Numbered from the stretch's first letter, positions 23,983 to 36,010 are shown. The stretch is DNA of 64,000 bases from Streptomyces sp. NBC_00820 (GCF_036347055.1 NZ_CP108882.1:6126001-6190000), one strand, 5' to 3'. Notes: generated by a model from the sequence alone, not told the origin. Numbers and translations: made by a program.

Positions 23983-25200
23983 ATGCACGCCGTACTGCAC
24001 GCCCTGTCCATCGCCGGTGCCATGACCTGGGAGATCACCTGGGCTCTGATCCTGGGCTTCGCGCTGTCGGCCGTCGTCCAGGCCGTGGTCCGCAAGTCCA
24101 CGGTCGTCTCCCTCCTCGGTGACGACCGTCCCCGCACACTCGCCGTCGCGGCCGGCCTCGGCGTCGCCTCCTCCTCGTGCTCCTACGCGGCGGTCGCGCT
24201 GGCGCGCTCGCTGTTCCGCAAGGGGGCGAACTTCACCGCCGCGATGGCCTTCGAGATCGCCTCGACGAACCTCGTCGTCGAACTGGGCGTGATCCTGGCA
24301 CTGTTGATGGGCTGGCAGTTCACCGCCGCCGAATTCGTGGGCGGGCCCGTCATGATGGTGCTGCTGGCGGTCCTGTTCCGCCTCTTCCTGCGCGACAGTC
24401 TGCTGCGGCAGGCCCGTGCGCAGGCCGAGCGGGGGCTCGCCGGGTCGATGGAGGGTCACGCGGCGATGGACATGTCGGTCCACGCGGAAGGGTCCTTCCT
24501 CCGGCGGCTGTTGTCCCGGGACGGTTTCACCGCCACCGCGCACGTCTTCGTCATGGAGTGGGCGGCGATCCTGCGCGACCTCGTCCTCGGCCTGCTCATC
24601 GCCGGTGCCGTCGCCGCCTGGGTGCCCGACTCCTTCTGGCGTGCCTTCTTCTTCGACGGCCACCCGCTCGCGGCCAAGCTGTGGGGTCCCCTCATCGGCC
24701 CGCTGGTGGCCATCGCGTCGTTCGTGTGCTCCGTCGGCAATGTGCCGCTGGCCGTGGTGCTGTGGAAGGGGGGTATCAGCTTCGGCGGTGTCGTGTCCTT
24801 CATCTTCGCCGACCTGCTGATCCTGCCGATCCTCAACATCTACCGGAAGTACTACGGCCCCAGGATGGCGCTCTTCCTCCTCGGCACCTTCTACGTCGCG
24901 ATGGTCGTCGCCGGGTACGTCGTCGAACTCGTCTTCGGCGCCCTCGGACTCGTCCCCGACCGTGGGAGTGCCCGGATTCCGATGGGCGGTGTCTCCTGGA
25001 ACTACACCACCTGGCTCAACATCGCCTTCCTCCTGCTGGCCGTGGTGCTCCTCGTGCGCTTCTTCCGTACGGGCGGGCTGCCGATGCTCCGCATGATGGG
25101 TGGGGCGCCGGATGCGGGTCATGATCGCGGAAGCCATGGAAGCCATGGAAGCCATGGAAGCCATGAGGGGCGGGAGGGGCAGGAGGGGCAGGAGGGTTAG
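23983..25200 (+). CDS. ArsP/UPF0718-type permease
   Basis: The ATG at 23983 is preceded by GGGAGGGA; the frame upstream belongs to the minisatellite. The 405-residue protein has about eight to ten membrane helices in two halves. The halves carry the paired signature motifs SSCSYAAVALARSLF...FTAAMAFEIASTNL and CSVGNVPLAVVLW-x-GGISFGG...FADLLILP. Members of this family (PF03773) export organoarsenicals or other soft ligands through conserved Cys residues. The C-terminus ends in a cytosolic repeat-derived tail (GSHGSHGSHGSH then EGREGQEGQEG). With its neighbours it probably forms a metal-efflux unit; the substrate is not fixed by the sequence. Confidence 0.78.
   Translation: MHAVLHALSIAGAMTWEITWALILGFALSAVVQAVVRKSTVVSLLGDDRPRTLAVAAGLGVASSSCSYAAVALARSLFRKGANFTAAMAFEIASTNLVVELGVILALLMGWQFTAAEFVGGPVMMVLLAVLFRLFLRDSLLRQARAQAERGLAGSMEGHAAMDMSVHAEGSFLRRLLSRDGFTATAHVFVMEWAAILRDLVLGLLIAGAVAAWVPDSFWRAFFFDGHPLAAKLWGPLIGPLVAIASFVCSVGNVPLAVVLWKGGISFGGVVSFIFADLLILPILNIYRKYYGPRMALFLLGTFYVAMVVAGYVVELVFGALGLVPDRGSARIPMGGVSWNYTTWLNIAFLLLAVVLLVRFFRTGGLPMLRMMGGAPDAGHDRGSHGSHGSHGSHEGREGQEGQEG
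25129..25164 (+). repeat. Four tandem GGAAGCCAT units within the permease gene
   Basis: The 9-bp unit is repeated exactly and encodes the Gly-Ser-His triplets of the permease tail, so repeat number directly changes the number of potential metal-binding His residues. Confidence 0.85.
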
Positions 25201-25272
25201 AGGGGGTCGGGGTGACCGGGGTGGCCGGGGTGACTGGCGCCGGTCGGATGAGGGGTGCCCGGCTCCGGTAGG

Positions 25273-25294
25273 CTGTTCGTGAGTGGACGAACAG
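25273..25294. promoter_or_regulatory. ArsR-type operator
   Basis: A perfect inverted repeat CTGTTCGT-N6-ACGAACAG lies 26 bp before the start of the ArsR-family gene, the usual place for autoregulation. Confidence 0.6.
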
Positions 25295-25319
25295 TTGGAG
25301 CCGGGAGGGAGCACCCGCC

Positions 25320-25679
25320 ATGGAGGCGCAGGCCCAGCAGCAGCCGGAGGGTACGAGCCACCGGACTCCGCCGGTTCACGCGAACCCCGCTGACGTGGCG
25401 CTGGAGACGGCCCTGCTCGCCCTTGCCGATCCTGTGCGCCAGATCCTGGTGAGGGAGCTGGCGGGTGGCGGGGACTGGGAGCGGGCGTGCGGCAGCTTCG
25501 ACGTTCCTGTCACCAAGGCGACCCTCAGCCGGCACTTCGCGGTGCTGCGTGAGGCAGGGCTCCTGGAGCAGCGTGACGCCGGGCCGAAGCGGCTCAACCG
25601 GCTGCGCCGGGCCGAGTTCGACGCCCGCTTCCCCGGACTGCTCGACCTGGTGCTCCGCCAGGAGGGCACCGTCCAGTAG
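25320..25679 (+). CDS. ArsR-family transcriptional repressor
   Basis: The 119-residue protein has a winged helix-turn-helix (about residues 27-105: LALADPVRQILVRELA...VTKATLSRHFAVLREAGLLEQ, then KRLNRLRRAEFDARFPGLL). No metal-binding Cys pair is present in the recognition region, so the inducer may not be a metal. GGGAGGGA precedes the start. It follows the permease gene by 119 bp with its own operator. Confidence 0.85.
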   Translation: MEAQAQQQPEGTSHRTPPVHANPADVALETALLALADPVRQILVRELAGGGDWERACGSFDVPVTKATLSRHFAVLREAGLLEQRDAGPKRLNRLRRAEFDARFPGLLDLVLRQEGTVQ

Positions 25680-25910
25680 TGCTTCGGCGCGTCGGGAGCC
25701 ATGAGCTCCCGCGCGAGTGGCCGGCGATCCTCCACCGGAGGGCACGCGACGTGGGCCTGTAGCCGCCCCGTCACGCCCGAGAGCCCCGGGCGGGTCCGGC
25801 CTTCCCCTCACGCCGGCCGGCCCGCCCGCCCGGATCCGCAGGCCGCCTCGGCCGCCGCGAGCCCTCAGCCGCCGTACCCGCGTCGCCCCAGCAGCCGTAC
25901 CCGCGCCGCC

Positions 25911-26897
25911 TCAGCCGCCGTACAGGGCGCCCTTGATCACGGCGATGGCGATCTCGCGGGCCACGTTGGCGCCGTGGGTGAGGCGGAGGGCGTCGAGCAT
26001 CAGGAAGTCGTGCACCATGCCCAGGACACGGACGGCGGTGACGGGTACGCCCGCCTCCCGCAGGCGGGCCGCGTAGGCCTCGCCCTCGTCGCGCAGCACG
26101 TCGGCCTCATCGGTGATCACCAGGGCGGGCGGCAGCCCCTTCAGCTCGTCGAGGGAGGCGCGCAGCGGGGCCGCGTACCGTTCCTTGCGCTGGTCCTCGT
26201 CGGTCGTGTACTGGTCCCAGAACCAGACCATGCCGTCCCGGGTGAGGTAGTAGCCGTCGGCGAACTGCACGTAGGACGGGGTGTCGAAGTCCGCGTCGGT
26301 GACGGGGTACAGCAGCACCTGCGCGGCGAGGCGGACATCGCCCCGGTCCTTGGCCATCTGGGCCAGCACCGCCGACATGTTGCCGCCTACGGAGTCGCCG
26401 CAGACGACCATCCGCGAGGCGTCGAGCCCGTGCTCGGCGCCGTTGGCCACGACCCAGCGGGCGACGGCGTAGTTCTGCTCGATCTGGGTGGGGTACCGGG
26501 CCTCGGGCGCGAGGTCGTAGACGGGGAAGACGGCGGCCGCGCCGGAGCCGACGGCCAGCTCGCGCACCAGACGGTCGTGCGTCTTCTCGTCGCCGAAGAC
26601 CCAGCCGGCGCCGTGGATGTAGAAGATGACCGGCAGCGCTCCGGTGGCGCCCGCGGGTCTGATGATCCGGGTGCGTACGGTGCCCCACTCGCCCGCGTCG
26701 ACGTCGATCCACTCCTCGTCGACGTCCGGCTTTGCCACGCCCTCCCCGGACTGCAGGCCGTCGAGGAGCTCACGGCCCTGGGCGGGCGGAATCTCGTAGA
26801 TACGGGGGTGCGGGGCGGTGGCCTCGGTGAGTTCCCTGGCGGCGGGCTCCAGCGTCGGAGTGGGCGGCGGGGGCAGATGCGCGGGCAGATCGTTCAC
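25911..26897 (-). CDS. Alpha/beta hydrolase of the hormone-sensitive lipase family
   Basis: The GTG at 26897 is preceded by GGAGG. The 328-residue cytosolic enzyme shows the HSL oxyanion motif (YIHGAGWVFGDEKTHD), the nucleophile elbow GDSVGG, the acidic residue in ITDEADVLRDEG and the terminal His in MVHDFLML. These are the classic parts of carboxylesterases of family IV, acting on short-chain esters. It is transcribed alone, and the natural substrate is unknown. Confidence 0.85.
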   Translation of the reverse strand: MNDLPAHLPPPPTPTLEPAARELTEATAPHPRIYEIPPAQGRELLDGLQSGEGVAKPDVDEEWIDVDAGEWGTVRTRIIRPAGATGALPVIFYIHGAGWVFGDEKTHDRLVRELAVGSGAAAVFPVYDLAPEARYPTQIEQNYAVARWVVANGAEHGLDASRMVVCGDSVGGNMSAVLAQMAKDRGDVRLAAQVLLYPVTDADFDTPSYVQFADGYYLTRDGMVWFWDQYTTDEDQRKERYAAPLRASLDELKGLPPALVITDEADVLRDEGEAYAARLREAGVPVTAVRVLGMVHDFLMLDALRLTHGANVAREIAIAVIKGALYGG

Positions 26898-27387
26898 GGT
26901 GAACCTCCAGAAGTGACCGGTCGGTCGCGCCCTGTGCGGGGCGGGCCGGTCGCGCCCGGCCGTCGCCAGACGGCCTCCTCGGGCACGGCCCGGCACTCGG
27001 CCGACGCCGCCCGCGAGGGCGGTGACACCGCGGGCCGCCGGGCACCCCGCGGTACGGCGGGTACGACGGGCGCGCGGTGCTACGACTGATGCGACGGGTA
27101 CGACGCGCGCGCCGGGTGGTGCTCGGCCTCGGCCGAACACACGGCACCGCCTCTCAGTCTCGCGCGACACCGGGCACACGGCATCACGGGGCCCGTCCCG
27201 ACGGCCGTGACGGCGGGTGCCCAGGGAGGCCCGGCCCAGGCCCGGACCTGCGGTTCTTCCCGCGGGGCGGGCCGGGGTCCGGCGCCCGGGGAGAAGCCGT
27301 CCCGCACGGCCCCGCCCCGCGCCCGCACACCCCGTCACGAGCCGCCCCGCCCCACCTCCTCCCAGCCCCGCCCCACCCCGCCCCGTC
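26898..27387. other. 490-bp GC-rich spacer
   Basis: It separates the 3' end of the SDR gene from the 5' end of the esterase gene. A GACCGGTCGGTC palindrome-like stretch (26915-26926) near the esterase start may be a TetR-type operator. No gene is supported. Confidence 0.35.
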
Positions 27388-28095
27388 TCACCAGGGCAGC
27401 ACGCCCGCCGCGTTCTGGAAGGTGCCGGTGGGACCGTCGGCGTCGATGCGGGCGAGGCGGACGATGACCTCGGCGCCCTCCTCGACGGTCTGGGTGCCCT
27501 GGTTGTGGTTGAGGTCGGTGGCGGTGAAGCCGGGGTCCGCGGCGTTGATCCGGATGTCGCCGAACGCCTTCGCGTACTGCACGGTGAGCATGTTCACCGC
27601 CGCCTTGGAGGACGGGTAGGCGAGGCCGGGGTAGAAGTGCTCGGGGGCCGCCGGGTCGGCCAGGGCGGGGGCGTGGCCGAGTCCGCTGCTCACGTTGACC
27701 ACGACCGGGTTGGCCGAACGGCGCAGCAGGGGCAGGAAGGCGTGCAGGACGCGGACCATGCCGAAGACGTTCGTCTCGAACACGGACCGTACGTCGTCGG
27801 CGGTCGTCGCCGCGGGGAGGACGAACCCGCCGTCGGCCTGGCGCGGCTCGACGCCGGCGTTGTTGACCAGGACGTCCAGGCCGCCCTCGGCCTCGATCGT
27901 CTCGACCGCGGCGGCGACGGAGACGTCGTCGGTGACGTTGAGCCGCACGAACCGCGCGCCCAGTCGTTCGGCGGCGCGCATGCCCCGCTCGGGGTCGCGG
28001 GCACCCACGTAGACGGTGTGTCCCGCGGCGAGGAGGCGGCGGGCGGTCTCGAATCCGAGACCCTTGTTGGCTCCGGTGATCAATGTCTTCGTCAT
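27388..28095 (-). CDS. Short-chain dehydrogenase/reductase
   Basis: The 235-residue protein has all classical SDR motifs: TGANKGLG near the N-terminus for NAD(P), NNAG, the catalytic Ser in NVSSG and YPSSK. ADPGFTATDLN matches the carbonyl-reductase-like subgroup. An Arg just after the first beta strand region (GARDPERG) suggests NADP(H). It is divergent from the XRE regulator gene with an inverted repeat between them, so the regulator probably controls it. Confidence 0.88.
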   Translation of the reverse strand: MTKTLITGANKGLGFETARRLLAAGHTVYVGARDPERGMRAAERLGARFVRLNVTDDVSVAAAVETIEAEGGLDVLVNNAGVEPRQADGGFVLPAATTADDVRSVFETNVFGMVRVLHAFLPLLRRSANPVVVNVSSGLGHAPALADPAAPEHFYPGLAYPSSKAAVNMLTVQYAKAFGDIRINAADPGFTATDLNHNQGTQTVEEGAEVIVRLARIDADGPTGTFQNAAGVLPW

Positions 28096-28140
28096 GGTCC
28101 AAGCGTCCGCCGCACCCGGAACACCAGCCAGTAGGCGCTT

Positions 28141-28167
28141 TTTCCTGGGAATGGCAGTACCAGGAAA
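28141..28167. promoter_or_regulatory. Operator between SDR and XRE regulator genes
   Basis: TTTCCTGG and CCAGGAAA form a perfect inverted repeat with an 11-base spacer in the 102-bp divergent gap; a likely binding site for the adjacent regulator. Confidence 0.6.
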
Positions 28168-28197
28168 GGCCGCACGTCCCCGGGCACACTGGAAGCC

Positions 28198-29043
28198 ATG
28201 GCGACTGCGGAACTCGGAGCGGCGATCCACCGCTGGCGCGACCGGCTCTCACCCGGCGACGCCGGCCTGCCCCCGGGCGGCCGCAGGCGCGCCGCCGGGC
28301 TGCGCCGCGAGGAGCTGGCACATCTGGCCGGGATCTCCGTCGACTACGTGACGCGGCTGGAGCAGGGCCGCGCCACCAACCCCTCGTCCCAGGTCGTGGA
28401 GGCGCTGACGCGAGCGCTGCGCCTCTCGGCGCCCGAACGGGACCACCTCTACCGGCTGGCCGGCCTCGCGCCCCCCAGCCCGAAGACGGTGCCCGTCTTC
28501 ATCCCGCCCAGCGTGCAACGCCTCCTGGACCGGCTCGCCGGGACCCCGGTCGCGGTCTGCGACGCCACCTGGACGCTGCTTGTCGCCAATCCGCCGTACG
28601 CGGCCCTGATGGGCGACCCGTCCGGCCTGCGCGGCAACGAACTCAACGGCGTGTGGCGCCACTTCCTCAGCCCCTCGGACCGAGTCGCCTACACCCCCGA
28701 GGCGCTCGCCGCCTTCGAGGCCGCCCTCGTCGCCGACCTGCGCACGGCGGCCCAGCGCTATCCGGCCGACCGCCGTCTACGGGCCCTGCTCGCCGAACTC
28801 CGCGACCGCAGCGCCCGGTTCGCCGCCCTCTGGGACAGCGGCACGGTGGGCATCCACGACGCGGCCCGCAAGACCGTCACGCACCCCGTGGTGGGCCCCC
28901 TCACCCTCGACTGCGACGTCCTCTCCGTCGCCGGCAGCGACCTGCGCATCATGGTCTACACGGCCGAGCCCGGCACGGAGGACGCGGAGCGGCTCTCGCT
29001 GCTGATGGTGCTGGGGACACAGGACGTCACCTCGCCCCACTGA
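28198..29043 (+). CDS. XRE-family regulator with MmyB-like ligand domain
   Basis: The 281-residue protein has an N-terminal helix-turn-helix (about residues 28-85: RRAAGLRREELAHLAGISVDY...RLEQGRATNPSSQV). A C-terminal MmyB-like PAS-type domain follows (about 105-270: VAVCDATWTLLVANPPYAALMGD...LDCDVLSVAGSDLRIMVYTAEPG) that is thought to bind fatty-acid-like ligands. The diagnostic order matches many Streptomyces regulators that flank and control divergent SDR genes. Confidence 0.88.
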   Translation: MATAELGAAIHRWRDRLSPGDAGLPPGGRRRAAGLRREELAHLAGISVDYVTRLEQGRATNPSSQVVEALTRALRLSAPERDHLYRLAGLAPPSPKTVPVFIPPSVQRLLDRLAGTPVAVCDATWTLLVANPPYAALMGDPSGLRGNELNGVWRHFLSPSDRVAYTPEALAAFEAALVADLRTAAQRYPADRRLRALLAELRDRSARFAALWDSGTVGIHDAARKTVTHPVVGPLTLDCDVLSVAGSDLRIMVYTAEPGTEDAERLSLLMVLGTQDVTSPH

Positions 29044-29234
29044 ACCCCCACGCCCACGAGGGCGGCCCGCCCGTGCGGCGGCCCAGGCAGCCCCGGACGT
29101 CGGGGATCGGTCACCGGATCTGGTGTATCCCACCGTCGCGCTCCTCGCCTGGTCCGGGTCCGGCTTCCGGAACCGTTCCCGTCAACCGCTCGGGCACACC
29201 TTGGCCCAGCCGGCCGTTTCGGGGTGGGGTGTGA

Positions 29235-29615
29235 TCAGGCCGGGGGTGTGTCGCTGCTCGGCGGGCGGTGGAGCGTGGACATGCCCCGGAGTTCGGCGAT
29301 GCGGCCGTCGCGCACGTGGAAGATCTCCATCATCGAGGGCGGAGGCCGCTCCCCGGTGCCCGCCGGGATGCCGTGCAGGGTCGTGCGGACCGCGACCCTG
29401 TCCGCGTCCACCAGCATGTCCTCCACGACGACCTCGATGCCGGGGAACGTGGCGTGGAGGCCGCTCCAGGCCTTGACGACGCTGTCGACCCCGACGGTTC
29501 CCAGGGGGTGGCTCACGAAGTCCGTGGAGAAGATCGCCTCCGCCGCGGTGAGGTCACGGGCGTTGAACGCGTCGTACATGCGCCGAGCGATGGCTCGTAC
29601 GTCGTCCTCTGGCAT
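29235..29615 (-). CDS. SnoaL-like / ester cyclase family protein
   Basis: The 126-residue protein has the cone-shaped SnoaL fold pattern: MYDAFNARDLTAAEAIFSTDFVSH, then GLHATFPGIEVVVEDMLVDADRVAVRTTLHG and MMEIFHVRDGRIAELRG. GGGAG precedes the start. These proteins bind or cyclise small ligands, but most have no known substrate. It is monocistronic. Confidence 0.8.
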   Translation of the reverse strand: MPEDDVRAIARRMYDAFNARDLTAAEAIFSTDFVSHPLGTVGVDSVVKAWSGLHATFPGIEVVVEDMLVDADRVAVRTTLHGIPAGTGERPPPSMMEIFHVRDGRIAELRGMSTLHRPPSSDTPPA

Positions 29616-29770
29616 CCCACACTCCCCGAATCGACCATGAACGTTGATCAGTCTATGAGGGCAGTGGGGGTGGGGGTGACGCTCAACTCGACGCCAGGTA
29701 GCGGTAGTTGGGTGTGGTGGAGGGTCGGCCGGCCGCTCGCACTCGGTGCGGTGAGGCGGCCGGCGTCACC

Positions 29771-30775
29771 TCATTCCTCCGGAGCCGGGCGCGTTCCCGT
29801 CTCGAACGCCCGCAGGATCCGTTCCGCCGCCAGCGTGGCCGTCAACGAGCCGTCCCTGACCTGCTGTTCGAGGAGCGGGGCGGCCTCGCGTACGGCGGGG
29901 TCGGCGTGCAGGCGGCCGAGGAGTTCGTCGCGGACCATGGTCCAGGTCCAGCCGACCTGCTGCTCCCGCCGTTTGGCGGCGAGGCGGCCGGTGGCGTCGA
30001 GCAGGGTGCGGTGCTGTTCCAGCCGCTCCCACACCGTGTCCAGGCCCCTGGACTCCCGGGCGCTGCAGTGCAGCACCGGCGGCGTCCAGGAGGCGTCCTT
30101 GCCGTGCATCAGGCGCAGTGCGCCCGCCAGTTCACGGGCGGCGGTCCTCGCGTCCCGCTCGTGCGGACCGTCCGCCTTGTTCACGGCGATCACGTCGGCC
30201 AGCTCCAGGACACCCTTCTTGATGCCCTGCAGCTGGTCGCCGGTGCGGGCCAGTGTCAGCAGGAGGAAGGAGTCGACCATGTCGGCGACCGCGGTCTCCG
30301 ACTGGCCGACGCCCACGGTCTCCACGAGGATCACGTCGTAGCCGGCCGCCTCCATGACCACCATGGACTCCCGGGTGGCCTTCGCGACCCCGCCCAGCGT
30401 GCCCGCGCTGGGGGAGGGACGGACGAAGGCGGCGGGGTCCACCGCCAGGCGTTCCATCCGGGTCTTGTCGCCCAGGATGGAGCCGCCCGTGCGCGTGGAG
30501 GAGGGGTCCACGGCGAGGACGGCCACCCGGTGGCCCAGCGAGGTCAGCAGGGTGCCGAACGCGTCGATGAACGTCGACTTGCCCACGCCCGGCACCCCGC
30601 TGACGCCGATCCGCCGCGCCCGGCCGCTGTGCGGGAGCAGCTCGGTGAGCAACTCCTGGGCCAGTGCCCGGTGCTGGGGCCGGGTGGACTCGACGAGCGT
30701 GATGGCGCGGGCCACGATCGCCCGCTTCCCGTCGAGCACACCCTTCACGTACGTGCCGAGATCGATGGGTGCCAT
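29771..30775 (-). CDS. meaB: Methylmalonyl-CoA mutase-associated GTPase
   Basis: The 334-residue G3E GTPase has the Walker A motif GVPGVGKST, the VETVGVGQSE switch, the NKADG base-specificity motif and the dimerisation C-terminus. It gates cofactor loading of, and protects, the adenosylcobalamin-dependent mutase. It lies seven bases after the mutase large-subunit gene in the same operon, as is common in actinobacteria. Confidence 0.93.
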   Translation of the reverse strand: MAPIDLGTYVKGVLDGKRAIVARAITLVESTRPQHRALAQELLTELLPHSGRARRIGVSGVPGVGKSTFIDAFGTLLTSLGHRVAVLAVDPSSTRTGGSILGDKTRMERLAVDPAAFVRPSPSAGTLGGVAKATRESMVVMEAAGYDVILVETVGVGQSETAVADMVDSFLLLTLARTGDQLQGIKKGVLELADVIAVNKADGPHERDARTAARELAGALRLMHGKDASWTPPVLHCSARESRGLDTVWERLEQHRTLLDATGRLAAKRREQQVGWTWTMVRDELLGRLHADPAVREAAPLLEQQVRDGSLTATLAAERILRAFETGTRPAPEE

Positions 30776-30782
30776 CGTGCGG

Positions 30783-32956
<2,174 letters not shown>

Positions 32957-32957
<1 letters not shown>

Positions 32958-34771
32958 CAGGACACTCCCATGCGGTCGAGGGTCGCGGACAGCACGGCTA
33001 CGGCGTCACAGCCCGCGAAGACGTACGAGTCGATGCCGGAGTGGTCCCCGCGGCCCGCGAGGGCCACGTGCCGGGCGCCGGACGCGCGCAGCGACTCGGC
33101 GGCCGGCTCGGCCTGTTCGGCGTACACGGCGTCGCTGGAGCACAGCACGGCCTCCGTGGCGCCGCTGTCCTCGAAGGTGCCGTCGGTGACCGGCTCGATG
33201 CCGCCCGCCTGGAAGAGGTTGGCGGCGAACGTCGCGCGGGCGGTGTACTCGGCGGCCGAGCCGAGCGTGGCGAGGAAGACGCGGGGGCGGGCGCCGGTCG
33301 CCGCGAGGTGGGCGTCGGAGCGGGCGCGCAGGGCCTCGTAGGCCTCGTCCCGGCGCACCCTGGGCAGGCCGCCGGACGGCGGCTCGGGCGCGGGTTCGCG
33401 CTCCACCGGCTTCTCGGCGAGGAGCGGGAACTCGCTGACGCCGGTGATGGGTTCGCGGCGCTTGGCGAGCCGCGCCGTGCGCGCCCGCCAGGTCGACGCG
33501 AGGTCCTCGCGGATCCGGCCCGAGCGCAGTACGGCCGCCATGCCACCGTCGCGCTCGATCGACCGGAAGAACTCCCAGGCGGCTTCGGCGAGTTCGTCCG
33601 TCAGCCGCTCCACGTACCAGGAACCGCCCGCCGGGTCGACGACCCGGGCCAGATGCGACTCCTCGACCAGGATCGTGGAGGTGTTGCGCGCGATACGCCT
33701 GCCGAACGCGTCCGGCAGGCCGAGCGCGTGGTCGAACGGCAGCACGGTCACGGAGTCGGCGCCGCCCACCCCGGCCGCGAGCGTCGCGACCGTCGTGCGC
33801 AGCATGTTCACCCACGGGTCGCGGCGGCTCATCATCACCGGCGACGTCACCGCGTGCTGCACCTGCGCGCCCGCGCCGGGCGCCCCGCACACCTCGGCGA
33901 CCCGCGCCCACAGCCGGCGCGCCGCGCGCAGCTTGGCGATGGTCAGGAACTGGTCGGCGGTGGCCGCGTACCGGAACTCCAGCTGGGCGACGGCCTGCTC
34001 GGCCCCCAGCCCCGCCTCGGTCAGCTCCCGCAGGTAGGCCACACCGGTGGCCAGGGAGGCGCCCAGCTCCTGCGCGGCCGAGCCGCCCGCCTCGTGGTAC
34101 GGCAGCGCGTCCACGGTCAGCGCGCGCAGTCCGGGGTAGTGCTCGGCGCAGCGCGTGGCCAGGGCGGCCACGGGCGTGAAGTCCAGGGGGGTGCCGGTGC
34201 GGGCCTCGTGTCCGAGCGGGTCGGCGCCCAGGCTGCCGCGTACGGCCTTGGGGTCGACGCCCTTCTCCTCGTACAGCCGCAGCAGCGCCTCGGCGGCGGC
34301 CTCGGTGTCGCGGCCCGCGTCCAGGGCGACCGGCGCCAGGTCGAGGAAGACGCCGTCCAGGGCGCGGCCCAGCTCGGAGACCGGGATGCCGCCCTCGCCC
34401 AGCACCAGCCACAGCGAGGTGACGCCGTTCTCCAGGTCGGCCAGCACCGCGCTGTCGGCGCCGTCACCGAGCGCCGCGTGCCGCTGCCGTACGTCCCAGC
34501 CGCCCGCGGTGTTCCCCTCGGGGCGGCCACCGCGCACGAAGGGCGCGAACCCCGGCAGTCCGGGCTCGGGCGCGCCGTCGCGCGCGGTGTACAGAGGCCG
34601 GGTGCGCAGCCCGTCCTCCAGCGTCGTGGACAGGGCGTCCTCAGCTGCCGCGCCAGAGACTTCCTTGCCCGACTTGCGCAGCACACCCTCCACCAGGCGT
34701 TGCCACTGCTCGTGCGTCGTGTCAGGGAACTCGGCGGCCAGGGAGAGCCCGTCGTCAGGCAGGACCGTCAT
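32957..34771 (-). CDS. mutA: Methylmalonyl-CoA mutase, small subunit
   Basis: The 604-residue protein is homologous to the large subunit but lacks the DXHXXG cobalamin motif in its C-terminal domain ([20 protein letters not shown]), as expected for the non-catalytic partner. Motifs such as [19 protein letters not shown] remain. It is the first gene of the mutA-mutB-meaB operon. Confidence 0.93.
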
Positions 34772-34965
34772 GCTCGGATGCTAGGGCAGGGTGCTCAAGT
34801 GTCAGCAGAACGTGGCCTGTGACGTTTCCCTCGTTGCGGCTGTGAGCTGCGCCTCTCGGCGTCCGGGGGCTTCCGTTTTCCTCCGTTCGGCGCGAGTCGT
34901 CCCCCGGATCGCGGCCGCAGGACGCCGCCGGCGCGACCGGTCCCTGAGGACGATGCGCGGGCCGA

Positions 34966-35003
34966 TCTTCCTTCCTAGGCTCTACAGGGCCAGGGAAGGA
35001 AGA
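34966..35003. promoter_or_regulatory. Long-spaced inverted repeat before the NmrA-like gene
   Basis: TCTTCCTTCC (34966-34975) and GGAAGGAAGA (34994-35003) pair perfectly across 18 bases, directly upstream of the ribosome-binding site. It could be an operator or an mRNA leader hairpin. Confidence 0.5.
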
Positions 35004-35027
35004 CCACTCCGAGCCCAGGAGACCGCT

Positions 35028-35903
35028 GTGATCGCAGTTACCGGCGCCACCGGCAATGTCGGCCGCGCCCTCGTCGAACGTCTCACCGCCGCCCACCATC
35101 CCGTGCGCGCCCTCACCCGTGACCCGGAGCGCGCGGGGCTGCCCGGGAGCGCCGAGGTGGTGAAGTTCCGGCCTGACGACGCGGCCGCCCTGTTCGAGGG
35201 GACGACCAGGCTGTTCCTCTACGTGCAGGCGGCCGGCCCGCACACCCCCGCCCTGCTCGCCGCCGCCCGCGAGGCTGGTGTGCGGCACGTCGTCCTGCTC
35301 TCCTCCGGCATCATCGAGGACGGCGCCGACGAGACCCACCCCATCCACGTCATGCACGCGACGGCCGAACGCCAGATCCGGGACAGCGGCCTCGCGTGGA
35401 CCTTCCTGCGCCCCAACGCCTTCGCCGCGAACGCCCTCCAGTGGGCCCGTCAGCTCCGTACCGGCGACACGGTCCGCGGCGTCTACGCGAACATGGTCAC
35501 GGCCCCCATCCACGAGGACGACATCGCCGCCGTCGCCGAACGGACCCTCCTCGACGACGGCCACGAAGGCGCCGTCCACCGCCTCACCGGGCCCGAAGCG
35601 ATCACCACCAGCGAACAGATCGCCGCGATCGGCCGGGCGACCGGCCGCGACCTGACCTTCACCGAGGTCCCGCCGGACGAGGCGGGACCCGAACTGTTCC
35701 CCCAGGCCCCGCCGGAGTTCGTGCGAGCCCTCCTGAAGACCTTCGCGGACGCCGTCGACGTCCCACCGGAGATCACCACCACGGTGGAGAAGATCACCGG
35801 CACCCCCGCTCGCGCCTTCGCCCGCTGGGCCGAGGACCACGCCGCCGACTTCCGGAAGGTCCAGGACGCAGGCGGGCCCGGGGGCGGTGCCGGGAGCCGG
35901 TGA
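35028..35903 (+). CDS. NmrA/YesF-type NAD(P)-binding oxidoreductase
   Basis: The GTG at 35028 follows CAGGAG by six bases and starts exactly at the Rossmann strand (VIAVTGATGNVGRALVERL). The 291-residue protein lacks an SDR YxxxK pair and instead shows HVVLLSSGI...RPNAFAANALQWARQL and an HEDDIAAVAERTLLDDGHEG segment, typical of atypical SDRs of the NmrA/NAD(P)H:quinone-reductase-like group. It acts in the cytoplasm; the substrate is unknown. Confidence 0.85.
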   Translation: MIAVTGATGNVGRALVERLTAAHHPVRALTRDPERAGLPGSAEVVKFRPDDAAALFEGTTRLFLYVQAAGPHTPALLAAAREAGVRHVVLLSSGIIEDGADETHPIHVMHATAERQIRDSGLAWTFLRPNAFAANALQWARQLRTGDTVRGVYANMVTAPIHEDDIAAVAERTLLDDGHEGAVHRLTGPEAITTSEQIAAIGRATGRDLTFTEVPPDEAGPELFPQAPPEFVRALLKTFADAVDVPPEITTTVEKITGTPARAFARWAEDHAADFRKVQDAGGPGGGAGSR

Positions 35904-36010
35904 CGGGGCGGTGTCGGCGTCGGTGTCGGTCACTCACGGTTCCGGGTCGGCGCCGGTCACTTCCGGTTCCGCGGCGGCATCGGCCTTGTCCGGTGACGGA
36001 CCTGCGTCGG

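Noticed and set aside
25320..25679. Calling the ArsR-family gene an arsenic or copper sensor
   Set aside because: No Cys pair or other recognisable metal site is present in the protein.
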